Assembly: GCA_017428725.1 (NCBI GenBank) | Contig: JAFRQH010000025.1 | Location: 94,869-158,868 of the forward strand | Source: Bacteroidales bacterium | Lineage (GTDB): Bacteria; Bacteroidota; Bacteroidia; Bacteroidales; UBA932 | DNA: 64,000 nucleotides | Reading direction: 5' to 3' | Shown here: positions 9,796 to 19,137 of the stretch, piece after piece | How positions within the stretch are numbered: position 1 is the stretch's first letter | Layout of the letters: every line of letters starts with the position of its first letter | Translations under genes and position numbers: made by a program | Notes under the pieces: generated by a model | The model's database searches: none | Told to the model about the DNA's origin: nothing | What the model saw: the letters and a program-made list of their open reading frames with translations, nothing else

Positions 9796-10857
9796 TTATT
9801 CCCCGACCCTTACGAAAGGCTTGAGGTCCTTGGCGGCGTCGGCGGCGGTGATGCGCTTGCCGCCGTTGTCCAGGTCGATCAGGATGTACTTGTCGTTGCC
9901 CATCCCCATCTCTTTCATGTATGAGAGCTGGCGCAGGCCGTGACGGGTCTCGATGCGCTCGAGCATATCGTGGTGCTCCTCTTCGGTCATCGCGTAGATG
10001 ATGTCCACGCAGGCCTGGTCGATGGCCAGGATGTCGAGGGAGGAGAGGATGCCCACGTCGGGGGTGACGACGGGCTCGGCAGCGACGCCTTCGCAGTCGC
10101 AGGACACGGACATGTTGCGCATCACGTTGACGAAGGTGACCTTGTCGCCGAAGTGGCCGAGGGTGGCCTTGGTGGACTCGGTCATCCGCTCCATGAACTC
10201 CTCCTCGGCGATGTTCCACTGGTCATCGGATCCCGGGGTGGTGTGGATCCAGCCCTTGCCGATGCGCCCGTCGGCGCAGCCGATGCCGATGTTCTTGTTG
10301 GAGCCGCCGAAGCCGCCCTGGGTGTGACCCTTGAAGTGGGTCAGGGTGACCATCGCGTCGTAGTTGAGGAGATGGTTGCCCACGGACATCGCCTTGAACC
10401 ATTTGCCGCCCTCCACGGGGATCGTGGCGACGCCTTCTTCGTCCATGATGTCCACGGGGCAGAAGTTCCAGCCGTTGACCTCGAGGGTCTGGCGGTGCTT
10501 CTCGGTGGTGTAGCGGTCGCCTTCGTAGTAGGTGTTGGTCTCGATGATGGTGGCATCAGGCAAGTCCTTTTCCAGCAGGGCTTTGACCCACTCGCGCGGG
10601 ATGATGTTGGGGCCGTTCTGCTCGCCGGTGTGGAGTTTCACGCCCACGCGGCCGCCGATCTTGCCGTTGACCTGCTCGTAGGCCTTGATGAGGCCTTCGG
10701 CAGAGAGGTTGCGGGTGAAGTAGACGATGGATTCCTCGCCGGTACGCTGGTCATACGGCAGATACTTGCTCCCGTCGGGAGCCTGGGTCCGGGACTGCGG
10801 TCCGGCGCAGGCGAAGAGAGAGAAAGGGAAAATCATAAGGAGAAGGAATTTCTTCAT
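9796..10857 (-). CDS. DUF362 domain-containing lipoprotein
   Basis: 353 residues, signal with lipidation Cys17 (FPFSLFAC). The body matches the DUF362 family: YFTRNLSAEGLIKAYEQV, GVKLHTGE, LTHFKGHTQGGFGGSNKNIG and GCADGRIGKGW. A cysteine pair CDC occurs near residue 255, but no ferredoxin-type CxxCxxC cluster is present. Members are often found with redox enzymes; the biochemical role is not established. It lies 21 bp downstream of the glutathione peroxidase gene, so the two are probably one transcript. Confidence 0.85.
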   Translation of the reverse strand: MKKFLLLMIFPFSLFACAGPQSRTQAPDGSKYLPYDQRTGEESIVYFTRNLSAEGLIKAYEQVNGKIGGRVGVKLHTGEQNGPNIIPREWVKALLEKDLPDATIIETNTYYEGDRYTTEKHRQTLEVNGWNFCPVDIMDEEGVATIPVEGGKWFKAMSVGNHLLNYDAMVTLTHFKGHTQGGFGGSNKNIGIGCADGRIGKGWIHTTPGSDDQWNIAEEEFMERMTESTKATLGHFGDKVTFVNVMRNMSVSCDCEGVAAEPVVTPDVGILSSLDILAIDQACVDIIYAMTEEEHHDMLERIETRHGLRQLSYMKEMGMGNDKYILIDLDNGGKRITAADAAKDLKPFVRVGE

Positions 10858-10878
10858 AAGTTATTGTTTGAATTGATG

Positions 10879-11427
10879 TTACAGGATTGCTTCGACGGCG
10901 GCCTCCACGGCGGCCATGTCCTTGGTGGGTTCGAAGCGGGCCAGGACGGTGCCGTCGCGGCCGATGAGGAACTTGGTGAAGTTCCACTTGATGTCGCTCT
11001 TGGTGCGCCAGGCGGGGTCGGCCTTGTCGAACATCTGCTCCAGGAGCGGAGTGAGCTTGTTGTCGGCTTCGAAGGCTTCGAAACCCTTCTGGGCCTTGAG
11101 CCAGGTGTAGAGGGGGAGTTCGCCGGGGCCGTTGACTTCGGACTTCTTGAACTGCGGGAAGTCCGTGCCGAACTTCATCGTGCAGAATTCGGTGATCTCG
11201 TCGTCCGAGCCGGGAGCCTGGTGTCCGAACTGGTCGCAGGGGATGTCGAGGATCTCGAATCCACGGTCGCGCAGGCGGCCGTACATCGCCTCGAGGTCCT
11301 CGTACTGCGGCGTGAAGCCGCAACCGGTCGCGGAATTGACGATCAGCAGGACCTTGCCCTTGTAGTCGGAGAGTTGGACTTCGCCGCCCTTCTTGGCCGG
11401 CAGGGAGAAATCATAGACAGTTGCCAT
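10879..11427 (-). CDS. Glutathione peroxidase family (thioredoxin-dependent peroxidase)
   Basis: 182 residues. The start at 11427 (MATVYDFSLPAKKG) is chosen over an upstream in-frame Met because the family begins here and the promoter box lies 28 nt upstream. The peroxidatic Cys36 is in NSATGCGFTPQ, followed by IPCDQFGHQAPG (usual FPCNQFGxQEP) and WNFTKFLIG, covering the catalytic Cys/Gln/Trp-Asn set. It reduces hydroperoxides; bacterial Cys-type enzymes usually use thioredoxin. Cytoplasmic. Operon with DUF362. Confidence 0.93.
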   Translation of the reverse strand: MATVYDFSLPAKKGGEVQLSDYKGKVLLIVNSATGCGFTPQYEDLEAMYGRLRDRGFEILDIPCDQFGHQAPGSDDEITEFCTMKFGTDFPQFKKSEVNGPGELPLYTWLKAQKGFEAFEADNKLTPLLEQMFDKADPAWRTKSDIKWNFTKFLIGRDGTVLARFEPTKDMAAVEAAVEAIL

Positions 11428-11455
11428 ACAGGAGGAGAAATAACGGTTGATTCTA

Positions 11456-11463
11456 CAAAGATA
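11456..11463 (-). promoter_or_regulatory. -7 box TATCTTTG for the peroxidase operon
   Basis: The minus strand reads TATCTTTG, an exact match to the Bacteroidetes TAnnTTTG box, 28 nt before the peroxidase ATG. Confidence 0.7.
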
Positions 11464-11516
11464 AGAGTTTTTCGCGAATACACTCGCTTGTACGGCCATT
11501 TTTCCCGTGCCGGGGC

Positions 11517-12587
11517 TCAGTTGTGCAGGGTGAGGACGAGGTATTCGGAGCGGGTGCCGATGCGGAAGCGGCCGCCCCAGAGCCCGAGGCCGGAGGTCAC
11601 GTAGTAGCGGGTGGCGCCGCGCCGGTGGGGACCGTAGGCCTTCTCGTACATTGCGTCGGTGATCCAGTTGCCGGGCCAGATCTGGCCGTGGTGGGTATGC
11701 CCGCTGAACTGGAAGTCGATCCCGGCCGTCTCGGCTTCCTCCAGATGGTATGGCTGGTGGTCCAGCAGCAGGGTGAAGAGGCTGTCGGGCGGGGCCAGCT
11801 GCGACAGGGGAGCCCGGCTGCGGGAGGCGCGGTCGTCCCGCCCGACGACGCGGATGCCGCAGGCCCGGACGGTGGTGTCCCGGAGCAGCCGGATTCCGGC
11901 GTCGGCGTAGAACGCCTCCGCCCCCGCGCGCCCTGCGATGTATTCGTGGTTGCCGGGGCAGCCGTAGACGGGGGCGCTGATCCGGCGGAAGATTTCGGCG
12001 TAGTCCCTTTCGCGTACGGGCCGCAGGGACCCGTCCAGGAGGTCCCCGGCGAAAAGGACCAGGTCGGGCTTTTCGGCGTTGATCCTGTCCACCCAGCGGC
12101 CGAGCTCCCGGGCCCGGATGTGATAGCCGGCGTGGAGGTCGCTGGCCAGCACGATCGTCAGCGGCCGCTCCAACTGTTTATCGGTCTGCAGGTCATACGT
12201 CCTGCGGGATATGTGGCGGCACTGCAGGCCGCCGCAGACCAGCAGCACGGTGAGGATACCGAGCACCGTACAGGTGCCGGGCAGGGAATCCTTCAGGAAA
12301 GCTCCCGGTACTAGGTGCAGGAGCCGTCCCAGGTACAGCAGACCAAACAGCAGCAGCGCATACACGAAAAAGATCATCCACGAGGTGCCGAGCCGGTACG
12401 TGGCCGTGGCCAGCCAGAGCGGCATCTTGTCTCCCAATAGGAAATGCGGGAAGATGACCAGGAAACAGAGAAGGTAGACGGCCACGCAGATCCCTTTCCC
12501 CCAGCCCGGGAGGGGGAGGATCCGCCAGAAACACCACGCCGTCCAGGCGATGCAGGCCGTCAGGAAGAGCAGGATGCCGACGAACAT
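11517..12587 (-). CDS. Membrane-anchored metallophosphoesterase
   Basis: 356 residues from the Met at 12587; an in-frame Met at 12611 is possible and would overlap the upstream gene by 20 nt. Roughly the first 140 residues hold four hydrophobic helices. The calcineurin-like phosphoesterase domain follows with metal motifs SDLHAGY, GDLLDG, GNHEY and GHTHHGQ. This architecture is shared by YaeI/LpxG-like phosphodiesterases, some of which act in lipid A synthesis; substrate assignment here is inference. It begins 4 nt after the AlkD-like gene ends. Confidence 0.9.
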   Translation of the reverse strand: MFVGILLFLTACIAWTAWCFWRILPLPGWGKGICVAVYLLCFLVIFPHFLLGDKMPLWLATATYRLGTSWMIFFVYALLLFGLLYLGRLLHLVPGAFLKDSLPGTCTVLGILTVLLVCGGLQCRHISRRTYDLQTDKQLERPLTIVLASDLHAGYHIRARELGRWVDRINAEKPDLVLFAGDLLDGSLRPVRERDYAEIFRRISAPVYGCPGNHEYIAGRAGAEAFYADAGIRLLRDTTVRACGIRVVGRDDRASRSRAPLSQLAPPDSLFTLLLDHQPYHLEEAETAGIDFQFSGHTHHGQIWPGNWITDAMYEKAYGPHRRGATRYYVTSGLGLWGGRFRIGTRSEYLVLTLHN

Positions 12588-12591
12588 GGCT

Positions 12592-13317
12592 TTATCGATC
12601 GGGCGTGTCATCGCGGAGCAGGTATCTGCGTCGCAGCGCTTCCGGGAAGCGCTCGATGGCATAGCGGAGCATCGTGCGGGGCATCGTCCGGTAGCGGAGC
12701 TCAAGGAAGTCCGTCAGGGCACGGGGGTCGCGTTTGCCGGCTTCGCGGAGCAGCCAGCCCGTCGCTTTGTGGATCAGGTCGTGGGGATGATGGAGGAGGA
12801 TGTCGGCGATGGCGAACGTGTCGTCGAGCTGCCCGTGGCGGATGAAAGTCATCGTGCTGACGATGCCGATGCGCTGCTCCCAGAGGGTCTTGCCGTTCCG
12901 CGCCAGTTCGTACAGCGGCGTCCGGTCCTTGTCCAGCAGCCATACGCCCAGGAGGGGATAGCAGCTCAGGTCCACGAGGTCCCAGTTGTTGATCCTGTCG
13001 GTGTGGGCCAGGTAGAAGTCGACGCAGTGCCGCTGCAGGGCAGGGTCCCTGCGGGCATGCGCGAAGGTTTCGACCAGGCACAGAAGGCCGGAGAGCCGCA
13101 CTTCGTGATACTCGCTGGCCAGACACTCCTCCAGCTGGGGAAAGCCGGTTTGTTTCCAGCACTTTTTCACGACCTCACGGGTCACCGGTACCTTGATCCC
13201 CAGGAACTTGTCGCCCTCGCCATACTGCCCCGGCCCGCTTTTGAAGAAGCGTGCCAGGCCGGGCACCTGGGCCGGGTCAGCGTGGCGGAGCATTGCGTCC
13301 AGCAGGGGATTGTCCAT
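12592..13317 (-). CDS. DNA alkylation repair protein (AlkD-like HEAT repeat)
   Basis: 241 residues starting MDNPLLDAMLRHADP; the longer frame to 13350 would add 11 residues unlike the family. Signatures of the AlkD/YhaZ family are FLGIKVPVTREVVKK, the HEAT-like helical repeats, and INNWDLVDLSCYPLLG, which corresponds to the NWDLVD motif of the DNA-binding face. Family members excise N3/N7-alkylated purines without base flipping. The gene is on the minus strand between the flavodoxin and the metallophosphoesterase, closely spaced with both. Confidence 0.9.
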   Translation of the reverse strand: MDNPLLDAMLRHADPAQVPGLARFFKSGPGQYGEGDKFLGIKVPVTREVVKKCWKQTGFPQLEECLASEYHEVRLSGLLCLVETFAHARRDPALQRHCVDFYLAHTDRINNWDLVDLSCYPLLGVWLLDKDRTPLYELARNGKTLWEQRIGIVSTMTFIRHGQLDDTFAIADILLHHPHDLIHKATGWLLREAGKRDPRALTDFLELRYRTMPRTMLRYAIERFPEALRRRYLLRDDTPDR

Positions 13318-13350
13318 GTGTGGTCGGTACAGGGATGGTTTCGCCGGCAA

Positions 13351-13887
13351 CTACTGCAGGGAGGCGACCCACTCCTTGAGCTGCTCAGGGGTGGAGTCGT
13401 TCGCCAGCACCTTGCCGTCCTTCCAGACGAGGGCCGGGTAAGCGGACTTGAACTCCGCGTTGGCCTGCGAGAGGTCGCTGCCGCCGGAGGTGGCGAAGAG
13501 GATGACCGTCTTGCCGGAGAAGTCGTAGTTCTCCAGGAAAGTGTTGATCTCGCGCGGGGCCGTACCCCACCAGACGGGGAATCCCACATAGATGGTGCTG
13601 TAGGAAGCCGCATCCTGCAGGTCCTTCACGATGGCCGGACGGCAGGCGGTGTCCTTCATCGCCAGGGAGCTGCGGGACTCCTGGTCCCTCCAGTCCAGGT
13701 CGGCGTCGGTGTAGCGCACTTCGGGTTGGATTTCATACAGGGTCGCGCCCGTCGCCTCGGCGAGGGCGGCCGCAACTTTGGCGGTGGTGCCGGTCGCGGA
13801 GAAATAGGCGACCAGCGTCTTCTCTTTCGGGGCGCAGCCCGTCAGGGCGAGAGCGCAGAGAGCAGTGAGCATAAATAATTTTTTCAT
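13351..13887 (-). CDS. Flavodoxin-domain lipoprotein
   Basis: 178 residues from the Met at 13887. A lipobox ends at Cys18 (CALALTGC), then a flavodoxin-like domain with the FMN phosphate loop FSATGTTAKVA, the GFPVWWGTAPREI segment, and FATSGGSDL. This is the Bacteroidetes type of secreted or lipid-anchored flavodoxin_4 protein. It likely acts as a one- or two-electron carrier on the periplasmic side of the inner membrane; the partner is unknown. It sits 17 nt downstream of deoD. Confidence 0.9.
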   Translation of the reverse strand: MKKLFMLTALCALALTGCAPKEKTLVAYFSATGTTAKVAAALAEATGATLYEIQPEVRYTDADLDWRDQESRSSLAMKDTACRPAIVKDLQDAASYSTIYVGFPVWWGTAPREINTFLENYDFSGKTVILFATSGGSDLSQANAEFKSAYPALVWKDGKVLANDSTPEQLKEWVASLQ

Positions 13888-13904
13888 AATTATAGGATTG
13901 ATTG

Positions 13905-14612
13905 TCAAATGATCGACAGGGCCACCTCCATCATCTGGGTGAAGGTGGTGCGGCGCTGCTCGGAGGTGGTGACGGCGCCTGTGATGATGTGGTCGGAGAT
14001 GGTGTTGATCACCAGTGCGCGCTTGCCGGCGCGAGCGGCGTTCATATAGAGGGCGGAAGCCTCCATCTCCACGGCCAGCACGCCCATCTTGCGCCATTTC
14101 TCCGTCTGGGGATCGTCGGAGTAGAAGACATCCGAGGAGAGGACATTGCCCACCTTGTAGCGGAAGCCGCGCTGCTCGCAGCAGTCGGCTGCGGCGCGCA
14201 GCAGGCCGAAGTCGGCGATCGGCGCGAAGGTGCCGGGCAGGCCGAACTGCGCACCGTAGTTGGAGTCGGTGCAGGCGCCCATCACCAGGACGAGGTCGCC
14301 CAGGCGCAGGTCGGTGTCGTACGCGCCGGCGGAACCCACGCGGATGATGGTCTGCACGCCGTAGAAATTGAACAGCTCGTAGGTGTAGATGCCGATGGAG
14401 GGGATGCCCATCCCGTGGCCCATCACGCTGACGCGCTTGCCCTGGTAGCTGCCCGTGTAGCCGAGCATCCCGCGGACTTCGTTGAACTGGACCGTGTCCT
14501 CCAGGAAGGTCTCCGCCATGAACTTGGCGCGGAGCGGGTCTCCGGCCATGATGACGGTCTCGGCGATGTCGCCGTATTGTGCGTTGATGTGCGGGGTGGG
14601 GGTGCTTGGCAT
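13905..14612 (-). CDS. deoD: Purine nucleoside phosphorylase, DeoD type
   Basis: 235 residues. The start at 14612 ([18 protein letters not shown]) fits the usual DeoD N-terminus. Diagnostic segments are [51 protein letters not shown] and [13 protein letters not shown], with Asp in TISDHI for base protonation. It phosphorolyses purine (deoxy)nucleosides to free base and ribose-1-phosphate in the cytoplasm. The gene follows mnmA by 26 nt on the same strand. Confidence 0.96.
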   Translation of the reverse strand: MPSTPTPHINAQYGDIAETVIMAGDPLRAKFMAETFLEDTVQFNEVRGMLGYTGSYQGKRVSVMGHGMGIPSIGIYTYELFNFYGVQTIIRVGSAGAYDTDLRLGDLVLVMGACTDSNYGAQFGLPGTFAPIADFGLLRAAADCCEQRGFRYKVGNVLSSDVFYSDDPQTEKWRKMGVLAVEMEASALYMNAARAGKRALVINTISDHIITGAVTTSEQRRTTFTQMMEVALSII

Positions 14613-14638
14613 ACTATGCTGGAATCTGATTATCTGTC

Positions 14639-15913
14639 TCAAAGGGAGATGACACCGCTGCCGGGCATCTCGCCGTCCGGGGCGTACCACACGGCGAACT
14701 GCCCCGGCGTGATGCTGCGCTGCGGCTGGTCGAAAAGGATGTAGAGCCCGCTCTCGCGCATCAGGAGCGTGGCGTCCTGCAGGGGCTGGCGGTAGCGGAT
14801 GCGCACGCGGTAGCGGCGTTGCTCGCCGGCCTGCATCGCCAGGGCGGGCCGGATCCAGTGGATCTCGTCCGGGGCGATGCGCAGGCACCGGCGCAGCAGG
14901 CCGGGATGGTCCTCGCCTTCGCCCACGTAGATGATGTTGCGGTCTATGTCCGTGGCGAGCACGAATACCGGCTGCGCGTGCCCGCCGATGCCCAGGCCCT
15001 TGCGCTGGCCGATGGTATAGAACTGCGCGCCTTCGTGGCGTCCGATGCGCCGGGCCCAGGGATTGGCCTTGTCGCGCGTCTTCTTGATGTGGTGCCGCCC
15101 GGAGCGGTAGGTCTCCGTCTCGAAGCGGATGTCGGAATAGTCCAGGGGCGTGGAGAGCTCCAGCAGCTCCTCGTCCGTGAGGTCCGTGCCGCGCGCGAGG
15201 AGCTCGCGGTCGCGCGCGAACTTCGCCGAGTCGGCGTAGTAGGCGCCGAAGACCTCGACCACATCCCCTTCGACGCTCTGCAGCTTCTGCTGCAGGAAGA
15301 CCGGCAGGTCCACCTTGCCCACGAAGCAGATTCCCTGGGAATCCTTCTTGTCGGCGGAGGGGAGGTCGGCTTCTTTGGCGAGGCGCCGCACCTCGGGCTT
15401 GCAGAGATCCCCGATGGGGAAGAGCGCCTTGGCGAGCTGGTCCTGCCCCAGCTGGCAGAGGAAATAACTCTGGTCCTTGTTGGGGTCGGCGCCTTCGAGG
15501 ATGCGGAAGGTCCCGTCGGCGAGGGCTTCCTTGCGGCAGTAGTGGCCCGTGGCCACATAGTCCGCACCGAGCCGCTGGGCGGCCTCCAGGAAGGCGGCGA
15601 ACTTGATCTCGCGGTTGCACAGCACGTCCGGATTGGGCGTGCGGCCGCGGGCGTACTCGTCGAACATATAGTCCACCACACGCTGCCTGTACACCTTGCT
15701 CAAGTCGATGAAATAGAAGGGGATACCGATCTTGCGCGCGACCATCTCCGCCACGAACCGGTCCTCCTCCCACTCGCAGTCGCCGTGGAGCGTACCCTCC
15801 ACGTCGTGCCAGTTCTGCATGAACATCGCAAAGACGTCGCAGCCCTGCTGCTTGAGCAGCCAGGCCGCCACGCTGGAGTCCACGCCTCCGGACAGTCCCA
15901 CGCAAATCTTCAT
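14639..15913 (-). CDS. mnmA: tRNA-specific 2-thiouridylase MnmA
   Basis: 424 residues. The start at 15913 ([14 protein letters not shown]) is set by the family and by a promoter box 8 nt upstream. The PP-loop SGGVDSS occupies residues 8-14; the catalytic cysteines are in [12 protein letters not shown] and [18 protein letters not shown] and [13 protein letters not shown] are further MnmA hallmarks. It installs the 2-thio group at wobble U34 of Lys, Glu and Gln tRNAs. Near the C-terminus the sequence becomes more variable, as is usual. Confidence 0.97.
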   Translation of the reverse strand: MKICVGLSGGVDSSVAAWLLKQQGCDVFAMFMQNWHDVEGTLHGDCEWEEDRFVAEMVARKIGIPFYFIDLSKVYRQRVVDYMFDEYARGRTPNPDVLCNREIKFAAFLEAAQRLGADYVATGHYCRKEALADGTFRILEGADPNKDQSYFLCQLGQDQLAKALFPIGDLCKPEVRRLAKEADLPSADKKDSQGICFVGKVDLPVFLQQKLQSVEGDVVEVFGAYYADSAKFARDRELLARGTDLTDEELLELSTPLDYSDIRFETETYRSGRHHIKKTRDKANPWARRIGRHEGAQFYTIGQRKGLGIGGHAQPVFVLATDIDRNIIYVGEGEDHPGLLRRCLRIAPDEIHWIRPALAMQAGEQRRYRVRIRYRQPLQDATLLMRESGLYILFDQPQRSITPGQFAVWYAPDGEMPGSGVISL

Positions 15914-15921
15914 ATCGACTG

Positions 15922-15929
15922 CAAAGATA
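15922..15929 (-). promoter_or_regulatory. -7 box TATCTTTG for mnmA
   Basis: The minus strand reads TATCTTTG 8 nt before the mnmA ATG; the predicted transcript has almost no leader. Confidence 0.7.
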
Positions 15930-15951
15930 GACAATCCTGCCGGAAAATGCT

Positions 15952-15959
15952 TATCTTTG
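15952..15959 (+). promoter_or_regulatory. -7 box TATCTTTG for the SanA-like gene
   Basis: Exact TATCTTTG on the plus strand 19 nt before the ATG at 15979, divergent from the mnmA box. Confidence 0.7.
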
Positions 15960-15978
15960 ACAGACGAAGCCGGAAACG

Positions 15979-16608
15979 ATGAGAAAAGTGTTTGGCATCC
16001 TGGCGATCCTGCTCGGCCTGACCGTCCTGCTGGTGGTTGTCTGTGACCTCCGGGTCCGCAGCTATGCCCGCGGGCGGCTGTACGACGACCTCTCGTCGGT
16101 GCCGCACCGCCACGCCGCCCTGCTGCTGGGCACGTCCTCGGCCTTCCGCGACGGCCGTCCCAACCTCTTCTTCCAGTACCGGATCGATGCCGCGGATGCG
16201 CTGCTGCACGCCGGCAAGGTGGACAAGATCCTGGTGAGCGGAGACAACCGCCACCTGTCTTACAACGAGCCCCAGATGATGCGCCGGGCCCTGCTGGCGC
16301 GCGGCGTGCCGGACTCGCTCATCGTCCTGGACTATGCCGGATTCCGCACGCTCGACTCCGTGGTCCGCGCCCGGGAGGTGTTCGGGCAGGATTCCTTCAT
16401 CGTCGTCAGCCAGCGCTTCCACAACGAGCGCGCCGTCTACCTGGCCGGCCGTCACGGGATCGACGCCGTCGGCTTCAATGCCCGCGACGTGCATTCGCTG
16501 CGCGCCTTGCGGACGCGCACACGGGAGCTGCTCGCACGCGTCAAGGTCTTCCTGGACCTGGCCACGCACCGGGGGCCCCACTTCCTGGGGGAGCGCGTGG
16601 AGATGTAA
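15979..16608 (+). CDS. SanA/YdcF/ElyC family (DUF218) membrane protein
   Basis: 209 residues. One N-terminal transmembrane helix (about 4-24) is followed by a DUF218 domain: ALLLGTSSAFRDGRPNLFFQYR, ADALLHAGKVDKILVSGDN, EPQMMRRALLARGVP, DYAGFRTLDSVVRARE and VSQRFHNERAVYLA. SanA-like proteins are linked to envelope integrity and vancomycin exclusion at high temperature in enterobacteria; the reaction is not known. Cytidine deaminase follows 21 nt later, so co-transcription is likely. Confidence 0.9.
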   Translation: MRKVFGILAILLGLTVLLVVVCDLRVRSYARGRLYDDLSSVPHRHAALLLGTSSAFRDGRPNLFFQYRIDAADALLHAGKVDKILVSGDNRHLSYNEPQMMRRALLARGVPDSLIVLDYAGFRTLDSVVRAREVFGQDSFIVVSQRFHNERAVYLAGRHGIDAVGFNARDVHSLRALRTRTRELLARVKVFLDLATHRGPHFLGERVEM

Positions 16609-16629
16609 GATACTAACCGCACAGATACT

Positions 16630-17103
16630 ATGACGATCCAAGAAATCAACATCAAGTACCAGGTGTACGGCTCGGTCGACGAGATGAATCCCGAAGACCG
16701 GGAGCTGGTCGCCGAAGCCGTCAAGGCGATGCAGGGCGCATATGCGCCGTATTCGCACTTCCACGTCGGGGCCGCCGTCCGGATGTCCAACGGCCAGATC
16801 GTCCGCGGGGCCAACCAGGAGAACGCCGCATTCCCGTCGGGCCTGTGCGCCGAGCGGACGGCGATGTTCGCCGCCGGTGCGCGCTATCCCGACAAGGACA
16901 TGCTCAGCATCGCCATCGCCGGCGGCGTGATGGGCCGGCTCGGCAGCCAGCCCGCCACCCCCTGCGGCGCCTGCCGGCAGGTGATGGCCCAGTATCAGGC
17001 CAAGTCCGGCAAGCCGATGTCCGTGCTGATGGTGGCCTCCGGGCAGATCCTCAAGTTCGAAAAAGTGGACGACATTCTCCCGCTGATTTTCAACAGTATT
17101 TGA
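16630..17103 (+). CDS. cdd: Cytidine deaminase
   Basis: 157 residues. Zinc ligands and the catalytic Glu are visible: Cys73-Ala-Glu75 in GLCAERTAMF and Cys112/Cys115 in TPCGACRQ. AYAPYSHFHVGAAV is the substrate-side motif. It deaminates cytidine and deoxycytidine for pyrimidine salvage, in keeping with the DeoD phosphorylase nearby. It has a slightly long N-terminal extension (about 20 residues) relative to minimal enzymes. The SRP RNA promoter begins 10 nt after its stop. Confidence 0.95.
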   Translation: MTIQEINIKYQVYGSVDEMNPEDRELVAEAVKAMQGAYAPYSHFHVGAAVRMSNGQIVRGANQENAAFPSGLCAERTAMFAAGARYPDKDMLSIAIAGGVMGRLGSQPATPCGACRQVMAQYQAKSGKPMSVLMVASGQILKFEKVDDILPLIFNSI

Positions 17104-17113
17104 TTTTTTTTAC

Positions 17114-17121
17114 TATATTTG
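17114..17121 (+). promoter_or_regulatory. -7 box TATATTTG for the SRP RNA
   Basis: TATATTTG ends 4 nt before the first paired base of the SRP RNA, the expected distance to a start site. Confidence 0.75.
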
Positions 17122-17125
17122 CTGC

Positions 17126-17229
17126 GGGAAAGTCGTACACGACCAGCTCCCTCTGAACTCCCCCAGGGCCGGAAGGCAGCAAGGGTAGGAGGTCGTAGCG
17201 GTGCGATGTACTAAGCTTTCCCTTTTTTT
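17126..17229 (+). ncRNA. ffs: Signal recognition particle RNA (small bacterial 4.5S type) with terminator
   Basis: The conserved Ffh-binding domain is visible around 17164-17183 (CAGGGCCGGAAGGCAGCAAG). The ends pair: GGGAAAG at 17126-17132 with CTTTCCC at 17216-17222, followed by seven T. A TATATTTG box lies just upstream. The RNA scaffolds Ffh/FtsY targeting of membrane proteins. Confidence 0.95.
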
Positions 17230-17241
17230 ATTTCCAGTCGT

Positions 17242-19137
17242 ATGAAAAAGATTCTGTTCCTGACTATCGCCGCAGCCGCCGTGTTGTCCTGCTGCGAATC
17301 CGGCCCGAAGACGGGCTATCCGATCGGCCAGGTGCCGTTCACCGACGTCAAAGTGTCCGACGACTTCTGGGGCGGCCGCCTGCAGGCCAGCCGCGAGGTG
17401 ACCATCCCGCTGGCTTTCAGCAAGTGCGAGGAGACGGGACGCTACGACAACTTCGTCCGTGCCACCAAGCCGGATTCCACCTACCGTGTCCGGGGCTATT
17501 CCTTCGACGACACGGACGTCTACAAGACCGTCGAAGGCGCCAGCTACCTGCTCCAGACCTATCCTGACGCCAAGCTGGAGGCCTACATCGACAGCGTGCT
17601 GGTGCTCGTGGCGGCGGCCCAGGAGCCTGACGGCTACCTCAATACCGCCCGCCAGATGAATCCCTGGCATCCCCACAACTGGATGGGCAAGGAGCGCTGG
17701 TCGCAGGTGGAGGAGCTCAGCCACGAGTTCTACAACCTCGGCCATATGGTCGAGGGCGCCGTGGCCCATTACCAGGCTACGGGCAAGCGCAATTTCCTGG
17801 ACGTCGCCATCAAGTATGCAGACTGCGTCTGCGCGGCCATTGGTGACGGCGAGGGGCAGGTTGCCCGCGTGCCGGGCCACCAGATCGCCGAGATGGCCCT
17901 CTCGAAGCTCTACCTCGTGACCGGGGACCGCAAGTACCTCGAGCAGGCCAAGTATTTCCTGGACAAGCGCGGCCGTACGGCCCACCGCGACCCCTACAAC
18001 CAGTCCCACAAGCCCATCCTGGAGCAGGACGAGGCCGTGGGCCACGCCGTCCGTGCGGAGTATATGTACTCCGGCATCGCGGACGTGGCGGCCCTGACCG
18101 GCGCCCAGGACTACATCGACGCCATCGACCGCATCTGGGAGAACATCGTCTCGAAGAAGCTCTACCTGACCGGCGGGGTGGGTGCGCGCCGTTCCGGCGA
18201 AGCCTTCGGCGACAATTACGAACTGCCGAACCTCACCTCCTACTGCGAGACCTGCGCCGCCATCGGAAACGTTTATTTCAATTACCGGATGTTCCTGCTC
18301 CACGGCGACGCCCGCTACATCGACGTGCTGGAGCGGACGCTCTACAACGGCGTGATCTCGGGCGTGTCGCTGGACGGCGGGACCTTCTTCTATCCCAACC
18401 CGCTGGCCTCTGACGGACGCCACCACCGCGAGCCCTGGTTCGGCTGCGCCTGCTGCCCGTCCAACATCTGCCGCTTCATCCCGTCCGTGCCCGGCTATGT
18501 CTATGCCGCCGAGGGCAAGGACCTGTATGTCAACCTCTACCTGGCCAACACGATGACGCATAAGCTCCAGGGCAGGGAAGTCACGCTCTCCCAGGCCACT
18601 TCCTACCCTTGGGACGGCGATGTCCGCATTACGGTTGATGCCAACAAGGCCGGCACCTTCACCCTCCGGCTCCGCATCCCGGGCTGGGTGCGCGGCGAGG
18701 TGGTGCCGAGCGACCTCTACGCTTATGCCGACGGCCTGCAGACCGGCTACAGCGTCCGGGTCAACGGCGAGGAGCAGACGGCGACCCTGGACCACGGCTA
18801 TTTCTGCATCACACGTGCGTGGAAGGCCGGTGACGAGGTGGCGCTCCATTTCGACATGGAGCCGCGCCTGGTGCGTGCCAACGAGGCCGTGGAGGCCGAC
18901 CGTGGCCGGCTGGCTGTGGAGCGCGGACCGCTGGTGTACTGCGCCGAGTGGCCGGACAATGAGGGCGATGTGCTGGAGGCTTCCGTGGCCGTGGGCGATG
19001 CGCTCTCCGCGGAGATGCGTGGCGACCTGCTGGGCGGCATCCAGGTCATCAAGGACGGCGACCTGACGCTGATCCCTTATTATGCCTGGTGCCACCGCGG
19101 CTCGGGCCATATGCAGGTCTGGATGCAGGAGCGCTAG
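17242..19137 (+). CDS. Glycoside hydrolase family 127 (beta-L-arabinofuranosidase-like) lipoprotein
   Basis: 631 residues, lipobox near Cys17/Cys18 (AVLSCCES). The GH127 (former DUF1680) signatures are present: FTDVKVSDDFWGGRL, SYLLQTYPDAKLEAYID, EELSHEFYNLGHMVEGA, Glu336 in SYCETCAA, and the Zn/catalytic cysteine cluster C402-A-C404-C405 in CACCPSN. In the characterised family a cysteine acts as nucleophile with Zn coordination. It probably trims arabinofuranosyl residues from pectin or arabinan side chains, which fits the PL9 and PL10-CE8 genes later in the window. The BaiN-like gene begins at the next base after its stop. Confidence 0.93.
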   Translation: MKKILFLTIAAAAVLSCCESGPKTGYPIGQVPFTDVKVSDDFWGGRLQASREVTIPLAFSKCEETGRYDNFVRATKPDSTYRVRGYSFDDTDVYKTVEGASYLLQTYPDAKLEAYIDSVLVLVAAAQEPDGYLNTARQMNPWHPHNWMGKERWSQVEELSHEFYNLGHMVEGAVAHYQATGKRNFLDVAIKYADCVCAAIGDGEGQVARVPGHQIAEMALSKLYLVTGDRKYLEQAKYFLDKRGRTAHRDPYNQSHKPILEQDEAVGHAVRAEYMYSGIADVAALTGAQDYIDAIDRIWENIVSKKLYLTGGVGARRSGEAFGDNYELPNLTSYCETCAAIGNVYFNYRMFLLHGDARYIDVLERTLYNGVISGVSLDGGTFFYPNPLASDGRHHREPWFGCACCPSNICRFIPSVPGYVYAAEGKDLYVNLYLANTMTHKLQGREVTLSQATSYPWDGDVRITVDANKAGTFTLRLRIPGWVRGEVVPSDLYAYADGLQTGYSVRVNGEEQTATLDHGYFCITRAWKAGDEVALHFDMEPRLVRANEAVEADRGRLAVERGPLVYCAEWPDNEGDVLEASVAVGDALSAEMRGDLLGGIQVIKDGDLTLIPYYAWCHRGSGHMQVWMQER